Below, piece by piece: positions 24,699 through 33,083 of a DNA stretch of 64,000 bases (position 1 is its first letter; every line of letters starts with the position of its first letter). The notes under the pieces were generated by a model. The model ran no database searches and had not been told where the DNA came from. It saw only the letters and a list, made by a program, of their open reading frames with translations. The stretch is from the NCBI RefSeq assembly GCF_036346105.1, contig NZ_CP107811.1, forward strand, positions 6,033,501 to 6,097,500, written 5' to 3'. A program made the position numbers and the translations under genes. This stretch comes from Streptomyces sp. NBC_00539 (GTDB taxonomy: Bacteria; Actinomycetota; Actinomycetes; Streptomycetales; Streptomycetaceae).

Positions 24699-25826
24699 AT
24701 GAGCACGACCAGTACCACCGCCCGAGTCGACGACGTCGACCGCAGCGACGCGGACTACCGGGCCTGGCTGAACGAAGCCGTGCGCAAGGTCCAGGCCGAT
24801 GCCAACCGGTCCGCCGACACCCACCTGCTGCGCTTCCCGCTCCCCGAGGAATGGGGCATCGACCTCTACTTGAAGGACGAGTCCACGCACCCGACCGGCT
24901 CCCTCAAGCACCGGCTGGCCCGTTCCCTGTTCCTGTACGCCCTGTGCAACGGCTGGATCCGTCCCGGCCGCCCGGTCATCGAGGCCTCCTCCGGTTCGAC
25001 CGCGGTCTCCGAGGCGTACTTCGCCAAGCTGATCGGTGTCCCGTTCGTCGCCGTCATGCCGCGCACCACCAGCCCCGAGAAGTGCCGCCTCATCGAATTC
25101 CACGGCGGCACCTGCCACTTCGTGGACGACCCCATGAAGATGTACGAGGAGTCCGCGGAGCTGGCGGCACGCACCGGCGGGCACTACATGGACCAGTTCA
25201 CCTACGCGGAGCGGGCCACGGACTGGCGCGGCAACAACAACATCGCGGAGTCGATCTACCAGCAGCTGCGCCTTGAGCGGTACCCGGAACCGACCTGGAT
25301 CGTGGCGACGGCCGGAACCGGCGGCACCTCCGCGACGATCGCGCGCTACGTCCACTACATGCAGCACGACACCCGGATCTGCGTGCCCGACCCGGAGAAC
25401 TCCTGCTTCTTCGACGGCTGGACCCAGGGCGACCCGGACGCGAGCAGCGATTGCGGTTCGCGCATCGAGGGAATCGGCCGCCCCCGGATGGAACCGAGCT
25501 TCGTGCCCGGCGCCATCGACCGCATGATGAAGGTGCCGGACGCGGCGAGCGTCGCCGCGTGCCGGGCCCTGGAGCAGGCCATCGGGCGCAAGGCGGGCGG
25601 CTCGACCGGCACGGGCCTGTGGAGCGCGCTCAAGATCGTCTCGGAGATGGTGGCGCAGGGCCGTACGGGCAGTGTCGTGACCCTGCTGTGCGACCCGGGC
25701 GACCGCTACCTCGACAAGTACTACTCGGACGAATGGCTGGCGGCGCAAAAGCTGGACATCGCCCCGTACACGAAGACCATCGAGACGCTGCTGACGACGG
25801 GGACCTGGCGGGAACCCTCGGCCTGA
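24699..25826 (+). CDS. PLP-dependent cysteine desulfhydrase/cysteine synthase-family protein (Cds1-like)
   Basis: A 375-residue fold-type-II PLP enzyme. The cofactor lysine is K70 in T-G-S-L-K-H-R. The Ser/Thr loop [12 protein letters not shown] and the glycine loop G-T-G-G-T-S-A-T are intact. The long segments around [17 protein letters not shown] and [10 protein letters not shown] closely match what I remember of Mycobacterium tuberculosis Cds1 (Rv3684), an L-cysteine desulfhydrase releasing sulfide, pyruvate and ammonia. ATG 24699 has AAGGAG upstream. The promoter region carries a palindrome and direct repeats. Cysteine synthase activity is the alternative. Confidence 0.88.
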   Translation: MSTTSTTARVDDVDRSDADYRAWLNEAVRKVQADANRSADTHLLRFPLPEEWGIDLYLKDESTHPTGSLKHRLARSLFLYALCNGWIRPGRPVIEASSGSTAVSEAYFAKLIGVPFVAVMPRTTSPEKCRLIEFHGGTCHFVDDPMKMYEESAELAARTGGHYMDQFTYAERATDWRGNNNIAESIYQQLRLERYPEPTWIVATAGTGGTSATIARYVHYMQHDTRICVPDPENSCFFDGWTQGDPDASSDCGSRIEGIGRPRMEPSFVPGAIDRMMKVPDAASVAACRALEQAIGRKAGGSTGTGLWSALKIVSEMVAQGRTGSVVTLLCDPGDRYLDKYYSDEWLAAQKLDIAPYTKTIETLLTTGTWREPSA

Positions 25827-25840
25827 TCGGGGCGTGCCCG

Positions 25841-25965
25841 CCGGCCCGGGCCGGTCAGGCCGGTGGCCGACCCCGGGCGGTGAGACGGGCGGTGAGGGGG
25901 CGTGCGCGCCCGGCCCGGGCTAGGTCAGGCCGGTGGCCGGTTCCGGGCGATCAGGCGGGCGTCGA
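25841..25965 (+). repeat. imperfect 55-bp duplication at the SRPBCC gene 3' end
   Basis: A block around GGTCAGGCCGGTGGCCG at 25853 recurs at 25923, 70 bp away, with flanking similarity on both sides (GGCCCGGGC before, CCGGGCG after). The second copy contains the stop and last codons of the SRPBCC gene. The first copy is a decayed duplicate in the spacer between convergent genes. Confidence 0.6.
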
Positions 25966-26413
25966 GGGCTCCGACCGCCGAGCGGAACGAGTGCCCGAGC
26001 CCGGGGCGGGCCGCGGCGAGGGCGAACCGGAGCGGGGCCGGTCCGTCCGCCGCGAAGGTCCACCGGATCCGCGTCCCGGAACCGGACGGGCTCAGCCGCC
26101 ACTCCTCCAGCAGCGCCCGCAGACCGGGGACGTTGGTCTCGTCCACCCGGTACGCGTAGCACCGTCCCGGCTCCGCCGCCATGACGGTCTCCCGGAACCG
26201 GACTCCGCCCACCAACCCGATCTCACGGCCCGCACCGCCGTGCGTCGGGCGGGCCAGGGTGACCGCCCTGAACCAGGTCGGCCAGTCCGCCACCTGCTCG
26301 GCGAGCGCCCGGTAGACCGGCGCCGGCGGCTGTGTCACGCGCGCCGTGAAGACCAGCCGGACCGGCGCCGTCCCGGCGAAGTCCAGCTCCACTGCCCGGA
26401 GTCGGCGAGCCAT
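25925..26413 (-). CDS. SRPBCC family protein
   Basis: A 162-residue START/Bet v 1-like (SRPBCC) protein. The helix-grip pattern is visible: V-F-T-A-R-V-T-Q-P-P-A-P-V-Y-R-A-L-A, then D-W-P-T-W, alternating strands, and a long C-terminal helix. The family binds hydrophobic ligands; cyclases and dehydratases of aromatic polyketides belong here, but most members are unassigned. ATG 26413 follows GGGGG at a normal distance. It converges on the Cds1-like gene, with a duplicated segment between them. Confidence 0.8.
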   Translation of the reverse strand: MARRLRAVELDFAGTAPVRLVFTARVTQPPAPVYRALAEQVADWPTWFRAVTLARPTHGGAGREIGLVGGVRFRETVMAAEPGRCYAYRVDETNVPGLRALLEEWRLSPSGSGTRIRWTFAADGPAPLRFALAAARPGLGHSFRSAVGALDARLIARNRPPA

Positions 26414-26501
26414 CGGGTTACCCCCTGGAGAGAGACGGAGCGGAACGCCGCACCCTACCCGCCGGCCCGTCAGATGTCTCCGGGTCGTCCGGGGAGGCTC
26501 C

Positions 26502-28955
26502 TCAGGGGCCCGCCGCCGAGCCGGCCGGGAGCGCCGGCAGGTCCTCCGGGAACAGCAGGGTGAGCTCGTCCGTGCCCGGGTCGCTCAGCTGCGCCACACG
26601 TCCGGCGTGGCGCTCGACCATGGACTCGAAGGTCTGGCGGGCGGTGCGGCCGTTGCCGAAGGCGGGGCCCTTGGGGAGCTCCGTGAAGTACGACAGCAGC
26701 GCCTTCGCGGTGCCCTCGCCCAGCCGGTACTCGTGCTCCTCCGCCTGCTGCTCCACGATGCGCAACAGCTCCTGCGGCCCGTAGTCGCCGAAGGTGATGG
26801 TCCGGGAGAAGCGGGACGCCACACCGGGGTTGACGGTCAGGAACCGCTCCATCTCCGCCGTGTACCCGGCGACGATCACCACCACCGCGTCCCGGTGGTC
26901 CTCCATCAGCTTCACCAGCGTGTCGATCGCCTCGCGCCCGAAGTCGCGCCCCGAATCCTCCGGCGCCAGGGCGTACGCCTCGTCGATGAACAGCACACCG
27001 CCCCGCGCCCGTTCGAACGCTTCCTGCGTACGGATCGCCGTGGACCCGATGTGCTCGCCGACGAGGTCCACCCGGGACACCTCGACCAGGTGGCCCCGCT
27101 CCAGGACCCCGAGGGAGGCGAGGATCTCCCCGTACAGCCGGGCGACGGTGGTCTTGCCGGTGCCCGGGGAGCCGGTAAAGACCAGGTGCCGGCGCACCGA
27201 CGCCGCCTTGAGGCCCGCCTGCTGCCGCCTGCGGCCCACCTCGATCATGTCGGTGAGGGCGCGCACTTCACGCTTGACGCTGTCCAGGCCCACCAGCGCG
27301 TCGAGCTGGCCCAGCACCTCGCCGGAGCCCCGGGCCGGAGCGGCGTCGGGGTCCGGCTCGTCGGCGGGACGCGGCGGCGGTACGCCGACTGCTCCCGGTG
27401 CGGGGCTCTGCGCGGCCGTCACCGTACGGATCCCGGCGCGCTCGCGGGCCAGGCCGCCGGCGGCCGCCGACTGGGCGGCGAGGCGCGGCCCGGACTCGTC
27501 GCTGGTGCAGCCCTCCGCCACCGGGCCGTCCTCCGCGAACTCGTAGCCGCCGCGCGCGCAGCGCTCGGTGTGGCACTTGGCCAGCGAGGTGCGGCTGCCG
27601 TCGATCACATGGAAGCCGAAGCCGGAGCTGCCGCTCACCCGGCACGCGGTGAACGTGCCGCGGCCGCCCGCCGAGACGTAGAAACCTGCCTCGGCGGGGG
27701 AGGTGACCACGCAGCGGTCCAGGACCGGGTCGGCCCCCTTGGTGACGATCACGCCCGTCTGGACGGAGTCGATGGAGCAGTTGGCGAGGGTGCCGCCGCT
27801 GCCGTGGTCGCGGAACCAGGCCCCGGTCGCCGCCTCCCGGATCCGGCAGTCGTCCAGCTGCGCGGTGGCCCCGTCGCTCACCGAGACGGCCGTGTTCCGC
27901 ACCTGCGACAGGTCACTGTCCACCACGTCCGCGCGGGAGCCGCGGTCCAGGACGAACAGCGCGTCCGGTACGTCGTGCACCCGGCAGGAGTCCAGCGAGG
28001 CCGTGGCCCCGTCGCTGATCCACACCGCCGGATAGTCACCCGTGCTGTCGTGGATCTCGCAGGACCGGGCGTCCACCCGGGTCCCCGGATCCCAGACCGA
28101 CAGGCCGTTGCGGCCGAACCGGCGCACGGTGGTGCGGCTCAGCGTGAGCACCGAACGCGAGCGGAGGTCCACCGCGTTCTCCGGGACGTCGTGGATGTCG
28201 CAGCCGGCCAGGGTGAGGACGGCGTCGGTGTCGAGGGTGACCCCGTCGGCCGACGTACGGTGCACCGCGCAGTCGGTGAGCCGGGCGGCGGCCCGCGCCG
28301 CTATCTGCACGCCGGTGCCCTTGACCTCGTACACCTCGCACCCCAGCGCCTCCAGACCGGAGCCCTCCCCGGTGACGGCGATGCCCGCGCCCGTGGCGTG
28401 GTGGATGCGGCAGCGCTCCAGGCGCGGGTGGCCGCCCCGCACCGAGATGCCGCTCTGCCCGGCCGCCACGACCTCGCACTCCTCGAACACACCGCCGCCG
28501 CCGTCGAGTACGGCGATGCCCACCCCGGCCGGGTTCTCGACCGTGCACCGGCGCACCAGCGGCCTGGCCCCGGCGCCGCGGACCTCGATGCCGGCCGACG
28601 AACGGGTGCTGACCCGCAGGTCGGTGAGTTCGGGCGAGCCGTCCTCGACGAGCAGCGCGGGCGCCGTCCGGTCCTGGCCCTCCAGGTACAGGTCCTGCAC
28701 CACGGCCGAGGCGCTCACGGTCAGGGCGACGCCGTCGGGCGGGGCGATGCGCACGGATCCGACCGCGCCCTCGGGTCCACGGAGGGTGACGGCGTGGCGC
28801 AGTACCAGGTTCTCCCGGTAGGTGCCGGGCGCGATCGACAGGACGTCCCCGTCGCCGGCGACGGCGAGCGCGGCGGTCAGTGTCGCGTACTCACCGGAGC
28901 GGCGCCGCCAGCGCGAAGCCCCGCCGTGTGTCACCTGGACCGTGCCCTGAGCCAT
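26502..28955 (-). CDS. right-handed beta-helix repeat protein fused to a CbxX/EccA-type AAA+ ATPase
   Basis: An 817-residue fusion. Residues about 20-500 are pectate-lyase-like parallel beta-helix coils with repeated G-[IV]-x-V and C-x-[IV] rungs. A Pro/Ala linker follows, then a CbxX/CfqX-type AAA+ module from about 550: Walker A G-S-P-G-T-G-K-T-T near residue 595, Walker B V-L-F-I-D-E-A-Y-A-L, and the R-F-S-R sensor region. This AAA+ type occurs in type VII secretion EccA and rubisco activase CbbX. There is no signal peptide. ATG 28955 is chosen where homology starts (MAQGTVQVTHGG). The role is unknown; remodelling of, or scaffolding by, a repeat protein is likely. Confidence 0.9.
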   Translation of the reverse strand: MAQGTVQVTHGGASRWRRRSGEYATLTAALAVAGDGDVLSIAPGTYRENLVLRHAVTLRGPEGAVGSVRIAPPDGVALTVSASAVVQDLYLEGQDRTAPALLVEDGSPELTDLRVSTRSSAGIEVRGAGARPLVRRCTVENPAGVGIAVLDGGGGVFEECEVVAAGQSGISVRGGHPRLERCRIHHATGAGIAVTGEGSGLEALGCEVYEVKGTGVQIAARAAARLTDCAVHRTSADGVTLDTDAVLTLAGCDIHDVPENAVDLRSRSVLTLSRTTVRRFGRNGLSVWDPGTRVDARSCEIHDSTGDYPAVWISDGATASLDSCRVHDVPDALFVLDRGSRADVVDSDLSQVRNTAVSVSDGATAQLDDCRIREAATGAWFRDHGSGGTLANCSIDSVQTGVIVTKGADPVLDRCVVTSPAEAGFYVSAGGRGTFTACRVSGSSGFGFHVIDGSRTSLAKCHTERCARGGYEFAEDGPVAEGCTSDESGPRLAAQSAAAGGLARERAGIRTVTAAQSPAPGAVGVPPPRPADEPDPDAAPARGSGEVLGQLDALVGLDSVKREVRALTDMIEVGRRRQQAGLKAASVRRHLVFTGSPGTGKTTVARLYGEILASLGVLERGHLVEVSRVDLVGEHIGSTAIRTQEAFERARGGVLFIDEAYALAPEDSGRDFGREAIDTLVKLMEDHRDAVVVIVAGYTAEMERFLTVNPGVASRFSRTITFGDYGPQELLRIVEQQAEEHEYRLGEGTAKALLSYFTELPKGPAFGNGRTARQTFESMVERHAGRVAQLSDPGTDELTLLFPEDLPALPAGSAAGP

Positions 28956-29069
28956 GGTGCTGTCGTGCCCCCCACCCTCGTCCTCGCGTGCGGCAGTCAC
29001 CGCCGGAGTCGCCCGGCGGCCGGCCTGCCCGGTCCACCGTAGCGCGCGCGGGGCTGGTGGGTTGCCAGG

Positions 29070-29684
29070 TCAGCTGCCCGCGTCCGCCCGGCCCCAATCC
29101 GGCCCGACCGCCGCCCACGCCCGGTCCAGGCGTATGTACCGCCGGTGCATGAGCCGCCGTACGATCAGCCGCCGGACCGTCTCCACCAGCGCGGCCACGC
29201 CCAGGGCGGCGGCCAGGCCGGCCATCACGGCGTGGAACGAGGCGGCGGACGCCGCGAGCGGCTGCCCCACGAGCCGGCCGCTGGTGTCCGTCCATATCCG
29301 GAACCGGTCACCGGCCCTGGGCGGTTCCTCGGCGGCCGGAACCGTCCCCTGGTGGATGCTGCCGTCCGGCGCCGTCCACGAGGCGAGGATCCGGGTCCGC
29401 TGCGGTGTCTGCGGCCCCGCCGACTTGTCGGCGGCGACGCCGCCCCCGGGCGTGGCCTGGGCCGGCCGGAGCACCACCGCCGGGACGAGGTACCGCTCCT
29501 GCCGCTGCTCGTGCACGGCGCGCTGCAGCGTATCGTCCACCCTCGCGCCCGCGAGCCAGCCTACGGCCGGTGCGATCACCAGGACGCACACCGCCGCGGC
29601 AAGCGCCAGCCACGCTTCGAAAAGATCAGTTCTGCGGCGCAGCGGATTGCGCCGCCAACGCCACACACCCACTGCTGTCCACAC
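29070..29684 (-). CDS. Rv1733c-family membrane protein
   Basis: A 204-residue protein with two membrane segments (near residues 25-45 and 150-175) bracketing an extracytoplasmic domain. The N-terminus W-R-W-R-R-N-P-L-R-R-R-T-D-L-F-E-A-W is the hallmark of the actinobacterial Rv1733c family, multi-copy in Streptomyces and of unknown function. Late W-T-A-P-D-G-S-I-H-Q-G and G-D-R-F-R-I-W-T-D segments also fit. GTG 29684 follows GAGGGGG. Homology does not extend into the longer open frame upstream. Confidence 0.85.
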   Translation of the reverse strand: MWTAVGVWRWRRNPLRRRTDLFEAWLALAAAVCVLVIAPAVGWLAGARVDDTLQRAVHEQRQERYLVPAVVLRPAQATPGGGVAADKSAGPQTPQRTRILASWTAPDGSIHQGTVPAAEEPPRAGDRFRIWTDTSGRLVGQPLAASAASFHAVMAGLAAALGVAALVETVRRLIVRRLMHRRYIRLDRAWAAVGPDWGRADAGS

Positions 29685-29905
29685 GGTCCGGCACCCCCTC
29701 GCCTCCGCCTGCTCCCGTCCCAGCTTCCCGCATGCCCGGCGGACGCGCATGCCGGAACGCGAGAGACATGCGCACCCGGCCCAGGGCCCCGTCCGGAGCA
29801 CGTTCCCCCGTGCCCCGTCCGTGCCCTTGCCCGCACGTCTCGAATGATCCAACGGCGCCGTGGTGCCCGCTGGTTCCGGCGGGCGGGCGGAGCCCCTCGA
29901 AGGTG

Positions 29906-30730
29906 TTATTCCAGAACGCGGACCTCGTCGCCCACGCGCACCGTTCCCAGCGTCACCGGCACCACCTGCCGGCCGAACGCCAGCGACTTCCCGATCCGCC
30001 GGTGCCTGGCCAGCGTCTTCAACGGTTCCTTGCCGCGTTCCGCGGTCGACTGGTCGGTGGTCGTGACGATGCACCGTCCGCACTCGCGCACCCCGCGGAA
30101 CACGGCGTCCCCGATGGCGATGCGCCGCCAGCCGTCCTCGGCCCACGCCTCGGCGCCGGCCACGACCAGGCTCGGGCGGAAGCGGTCCATCGGCAGCGGC
30201 CCCTCCTCCGGGTGGCTGCCCTCGGCTATCAGCGCGTTGAGGGCGTCCAGCGAAGCGAGGGTCGTGACCAGCAGCGGATAGGCGTCCGCGAGGCTCACCG
30301 TCTCGCCCGGCAGTGCGTAGTCCGGGTCCACGGGGCGGCGTACGGAGGGATCGTCCAGGTACACGAGACGGGCGGGAAGGCCGAGGTACGCGGAGAGCCA
30401 GTCGGCCGCGGCCGTCGACGCGACCACGGTCTCGATCTTCTTACCGAACAGGACGACCGGCTCCAGCGGACCCGGCTCCGGCACCTCCACGACCAGATCC
30501 GCCGCGCCCGGCGCCGAAAGCGCCACCCGGCCGTCCTCCAGCGGACGTGCAGATGCCAACGCCAGGCGGGCCTGCTGGCGTTGGGTGATGACCGCGCCCT
30601 CGATGTCGATCACGGCCCACCGGCGGTCACCGGAGAGCCCCCAGGGCTCCACGGCCATTTCGGCGGGTGCGATCCCCGCCATCGACTTGACGGGGTAGAC
30701 GTGGAGCGACTGGACGTACAGGTTCGACAT
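29906..30730 (-). CDS. MOSC domain-containing protein
   Basis: A 274-residue protein with an N-terminal MOSC beta-barrel (L-H-V-Y-P-V-K-S-M-A-G-I) and a C-terminal MOSC domain in which the conserved cysteine is G-R-C-I-V-T-T-T-D-Q. The family binds molybdenum cofactor or handles sulfur transfer; YcbX and mARC relatives reduce N-hydroxylated compounds. ATG 30730 is near a CAAACT six bases upstream, suggesting a leaderless transcript. The molybdate uptake genes at 60-63 kb are a loose functional link. Confidence 0.92.
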   Translation of the reverse strand: MSNLYVQSLHVYPVKSMAGIAPAEMAVEPWGLSGDRRWAVIDIEGAVITQRQQARLALASARPLEDGRVALSAPGAADLVVEVPEPGPLEPVVLFGKKIETVVASTAAADWLSAYLGLPARLVYLDDPSVRRPVDPDYALPGETVSLADAYPLLVTTLASLDALNALIAEGSHPEEGPLPMDRFRPSLVVAGAEAWAEDGWRRIAIGDAVFRGVRECGRCIVTTTDQSTAERGKEPLKTLARHRRIGKSLAFGRQVVPVTLGTVRVGDEVRVLE

Positions 30731-30830
30731 GAGTGCAGTTTGCCAGTAGCCGCCCCCGCGGCACCCGGCACCTCTTCCCACAGGGCCGCGCGGGGGTCAG
30801 CCGCCGCGGCCGTGCTCCGTCGGCCGCGGC

Positions 30831-31343
30831 CTAGTAGCCGCGCCCCTGGTAGGGGCGGCCGTACGGGTCCTCGTACGAGGGGGCCTGCACGGGCGCCTGC
30901 ATCGGGCGCGGGGCGGCCGGGCGCATCGCCTCGTACCCGGCGCCGGTCGGGACCGGCCGGGGCTGCTGCGGCTGGGGGGCGTACCCGGCGCGGGCGCCGA
31001 CCGGCTGCTGCTGGGGCACGTACGGCGCGGGTGCGTTCTGCAGCGGCACGGGCATCTGCATCTGCGGGGCGGCCTGCTGCTGGTAGGGGTACCCGTACGC
31101 CGGGGCGCTCTGCTGCTGGGGCATCGAGGGCGCCGCCGGGAGGGCGGGCAGGGCGGACGGGAGGGCCGGCAGGTACCCACCGCTCGAATAACCGGAACCG
31201 GGGGTGTCGTAGGCGGCCGGAACGCGGATCGGGGCGATCTGCGGAGTGCCGCGTTCGGCGACGAGGGAATCGTAGATGGGGGTGTCCGGGAAGGAGGGCG
31301 CGGAGTAGTAACCGCCGCCATAAGTGGAGCGGGGGGAGGTCAT
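30831..31343 (-). CDS. DUF6643 family protein, Pro/Gln/Tyr-rich
   Basis: A 170-residue low-complexity protein rich in P, Q, Y and A. Its conserved N-terminus (MTSPRSTYGGGYYSA, then SFPDTPIYDSLVAERGTPQ) identifies the Streptomyces DUF6643 family, function unknown. The C-terminal part is a disordered QQQ/PYG-type region resembling phase-separating or coat-like proteins. There are no membrane segments. The ATG lies seven bases after a good -10 box (TAACTT), so it is probably leaderless. A small ORF and hairpin lie upstream. Confidence 0.85.
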   Translation of the reverse strand: MTSPRSTYGGGYYSAPSFPDTPIYDSLVAERGTPQIAPIRVPAAYDTPGSGYSSGGYLPALPSALPALPAAPSMPQQQSAPAYGYPYQQQAAPQMQMPVPLQNAPAPYVPQQQPVGARAGYAPQPQQPRPVPTGAGYEAMRPAAPRPMQAPVQAPSYEDPYGRPYQGRGY

Positions 31344-31350
31344 GGGACCT

Positions 31351-31379
31351 AAGTTAAGCCCACGGCTTCACGGGGTCCA
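31351..31379 (-). promoter_or_regulatory. promoter of DUF6643 gene
   Basis: On the minus strand TGGACC (31379-31374) and TAACTT (31356-31351) are separated by 17 bases, and the ATG at 31343 follows seven bases later. This is a housekeeping-type promoter that would give a leaderless mRNA. Confidence 0.65.
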
Positions 31380-31400
31380 TAGCAAGGTGCCGTCAACCCC

Positions 31401-31430
31401 GCCCTGACCTGCATATTCCCAGGTCAGGGC
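31401..31430 (-). terminator. perfect 10-bp hairpin after small ORF
   Basis: GCCCTGACCT and AGGTCAGGGC form a perfect 10-bp inverted repeat around a 10-base A+T-rich loop. It lies eight bases after the stop of a 13-codon ORF on the minus strand and before the DUF6643 promoter. There is no T-tract. It may be a terminator, an attenuator or an operator. Confidence 0.6.
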
Positions 31431-31438
31431 CACAGCTT

Positions 31439-31480
31439 TCACTTCACGTTCACGTGCACGATTCGCGACTTCCACCCCAT
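31439..31480 (-). CDS. possible 13-residue small protein MGWKSRIVHVNVK
   Basis: A tiny ORF on the minus strand with an ATG preceded at a normal distance by TAGGAAC and closed by TGA. It encodes MGWKSRIVHVNVK, a basic, plausible peptide. A perfect hairpin follows within eight bases, giving the look of a complete mini-gene or a leader ORF. It lies in the 257-base gap between the HpnB-like and DUF6643 genes. I know no match; conservation is the test. Confidence 0.35.
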   Translation of the reverse strand: MGWKSRIVHVNVK

Positions 31481-31600
31481 CTTGTTCCTACTCGTACCCA
31501 CCGGTTGGGGGTTGCACGTACTTGGCCTTGACGCAGCGTCACCACGCGCGCTTCTGCGGCCTGACCTCGTATGACGCTCCTTCAGCCGGTCCGAGAGGGG

Positions 31601-32773
31601 TCAGGCGTCGCTGGGCCGGGCGTAGGTACGGCCCTTCCAGGCGCCGCCGCGGCCGCGGTAGTGCAGGACGGCCGAATCGACGGTCATCAGGAGGTAGAGC
31701 AGCGCCGTGAACGGAAGCAGCGGCGCGAGGGCGGCGGGCTGACGGTAGTACCGCAGCATCGGCAGATAGGTTCCGGCCATCAGCAGCCAGGCCAGGCCCC
31801 CCGCCCAGGCGACGGGCGGGCGGTCCAGCAAGAGCCCGGCGAACAGGGCGGCCGGCGGCACGAGGTAGACGAGCACGAGCCCGGCCACCGTCCCCGCCAG
31901 CAGCAGCGGTTGGTGGCGCAGTTGGGCGTAGGCGCTCCGCGAGACCATCCGCCACAGGTCGCCCAGCGCCGGGTACGGGCGCACGCTGTCCACCCGCTCC
32001 GCCAGCCCGAGCCAGATCCGGCCACCGGAGCGCCGGACGGCGCGGGCGAGGGAGACGTCGTCGATCACGGCCTGCCGGATCGAGTCGGGCACCCCGGCGC
32101 GGACGGCGGCCTCCGTACGAAGGAGCACACAGCCGCCGGCGGCGGCCGCGGTCCGCCCGCCCGGGCGGTTGATCCGGCGGAAGGGGTACAACTGCGCGAA
32201 GAAGTACACGAAGGCCGGTACGACGAGCCGCTCCCAGAACGTGGCCACCCGCAGCCGGGCCATCAGCGAGACGAGATCGAGGCGGGCGGAGGTCGCGGCG
32301 GCGACGAGCTCGCGCAGGCTGTCCGGCTCGTGCGCGATGTCGGCGTCGGTGAGCAGCAGGTACTCCGGTTCGGTGGGGCGGGCGGTACGGGCGTGCGCGA
32401 TGCCGTGCCGCAGGGCCCAGAGCTTTCCGGTCCAGCCGGGCTCGGGGGCGCCGGGGGAGACGACGGTCAGGGGCAGCCCCGGGAGTTCCCCGGCCAGGCG
32501 CCGGGCGAGTTCGGAGGTGCCGTCCGTACTGCCGTCGTCGACCAGGATCACCTCGGCGGCGCCGGGGTAGTCCTGGGCGAGGAGCGAGGGGAGGCTGCGG
32601 GGGAGCACCTCCGCCTCGTCCCTGGCCGGGACGACGATGGCGACGGAAGGCCAGCGGGCGGGGGCGGTGCGCGGGGGGAGGCGGACGTCGGTGCGCCAGA
32701 ACATGCCCTGGGCGAGAGTGAGCCAGAGCCAGGCGGCGAGGGAGGCACAGGCGGCGGCGAGGAGGATGCCCAT
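31601..32773 (-). CDS. glycosyltransferase family 2, HpnB-like
   Basis: A 390-residue membrane glycosyltransferase. There is an N-terminal membrane segment (LLAAACASLAAWLWLTLA), then a GT-A domain with V-A-I-V-V-P-A-R-D-E-A, V-I-L-V-D-D-G-S-T-D-G-T and the DxD-like T-D-A-D-I. A Q-A-V-I-D-D-V-S-L-A motif and three or four C-terminal membrane helices follow. It resembles the hopene-associated HpnB group, although no hopanoid genes are nearby. ATG 32773 follows GCGACA-17-CACACT by six bases, so it is probably leaderless. Confidence 0.88.
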   Translation of the reverse strand: MGILLAAACASLAAWLWLTLAQGMFWRTDVRLPPRTAPARWPSVAIVVPARDEAEVLPRSLPSLLAQDYPGAAEVILVDDGSTDGTSELARRLAGELPGLPLTVVSPGAPEPGWTGKLWALRHGIAHARTARPTEPEYLLLTDADIAHEPDSLRELVAAATSARLDLVSLMARLRVATFWERLVVPAFVYFFAQLYPFRRINRPGGRTAAAAGGCVLLRTEAAVRAGVPDSIRQAVIDDVSLARAVRRSGGRIWLGLAERVDSVRPYPALGDLWRMVSRSAYAQLRHQPLLLAGTVAGLVLVYLVPPAALFAGLLLDRPPVAWAGGLAWLLMAGTYLPMLRYYRQPAALAPLLPFTALLYLLMTVDSAVLHYRGRGGAWKGRTYARPSDA

Positions 32774-32779
32774 GGGCGC

Positions 32780-32808
32780 AGTGTGCCGAACGGGAGGGGC
32801 CGTGTCGC
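32780..32808 (-). promoter_or_regulatory. promoter of HpnB-like glycosyltransferase
   Basis: On the minus strand GCGACA (32808-32803), a 17-base spacer and CACACT (32785-32780) precede the ATG at 32773 by six bases. No Shine-Dalgarno is present. Confidence 0.5.
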
Positions 32809-32820
32809 GCATCCACGCAT

Positions 32821-33028
32821 CCGTACGTGCGCGCCGGGTGGCGCACCCGCCCATCCGGGCATCGGTACCTGCGCGCCGGGTCGCCGCGTGCGGGGTGCCG
32901 TCGGCGGTGCGGGGATCCGGGCGGGGCAGGTGGGGCGCTGCTTCGAGGTGCGGGTCGCGGGGCGGTCGCCGGTCGGAAGGAACCGGTACCTGCGGGCCGG
33001 GAGGGGCCGGTAAGTGCGGGCCGCCGGG
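32821..33028 (+). repeat. four imperfect copies of CGGTACCTGCGCGCCGGG
   Basis: Related 22-base units start at 32821, 32863, 32984 and 33007. Their shared core is CCGGTACCTGCG(C/G)GCCGGG. They fill the 310-base gap between the divergent glycosyltransferase and racemase-like genes, which otherwise has no gene. They could be binding sites or decayed duplications. Confidence 0.5.
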
Positions 33029-33083
33029 CGCCGGTGCGGGCGGCGTCGCGGAGGCGGAGGGCCGCGTCGATTAAGGTGACCAG

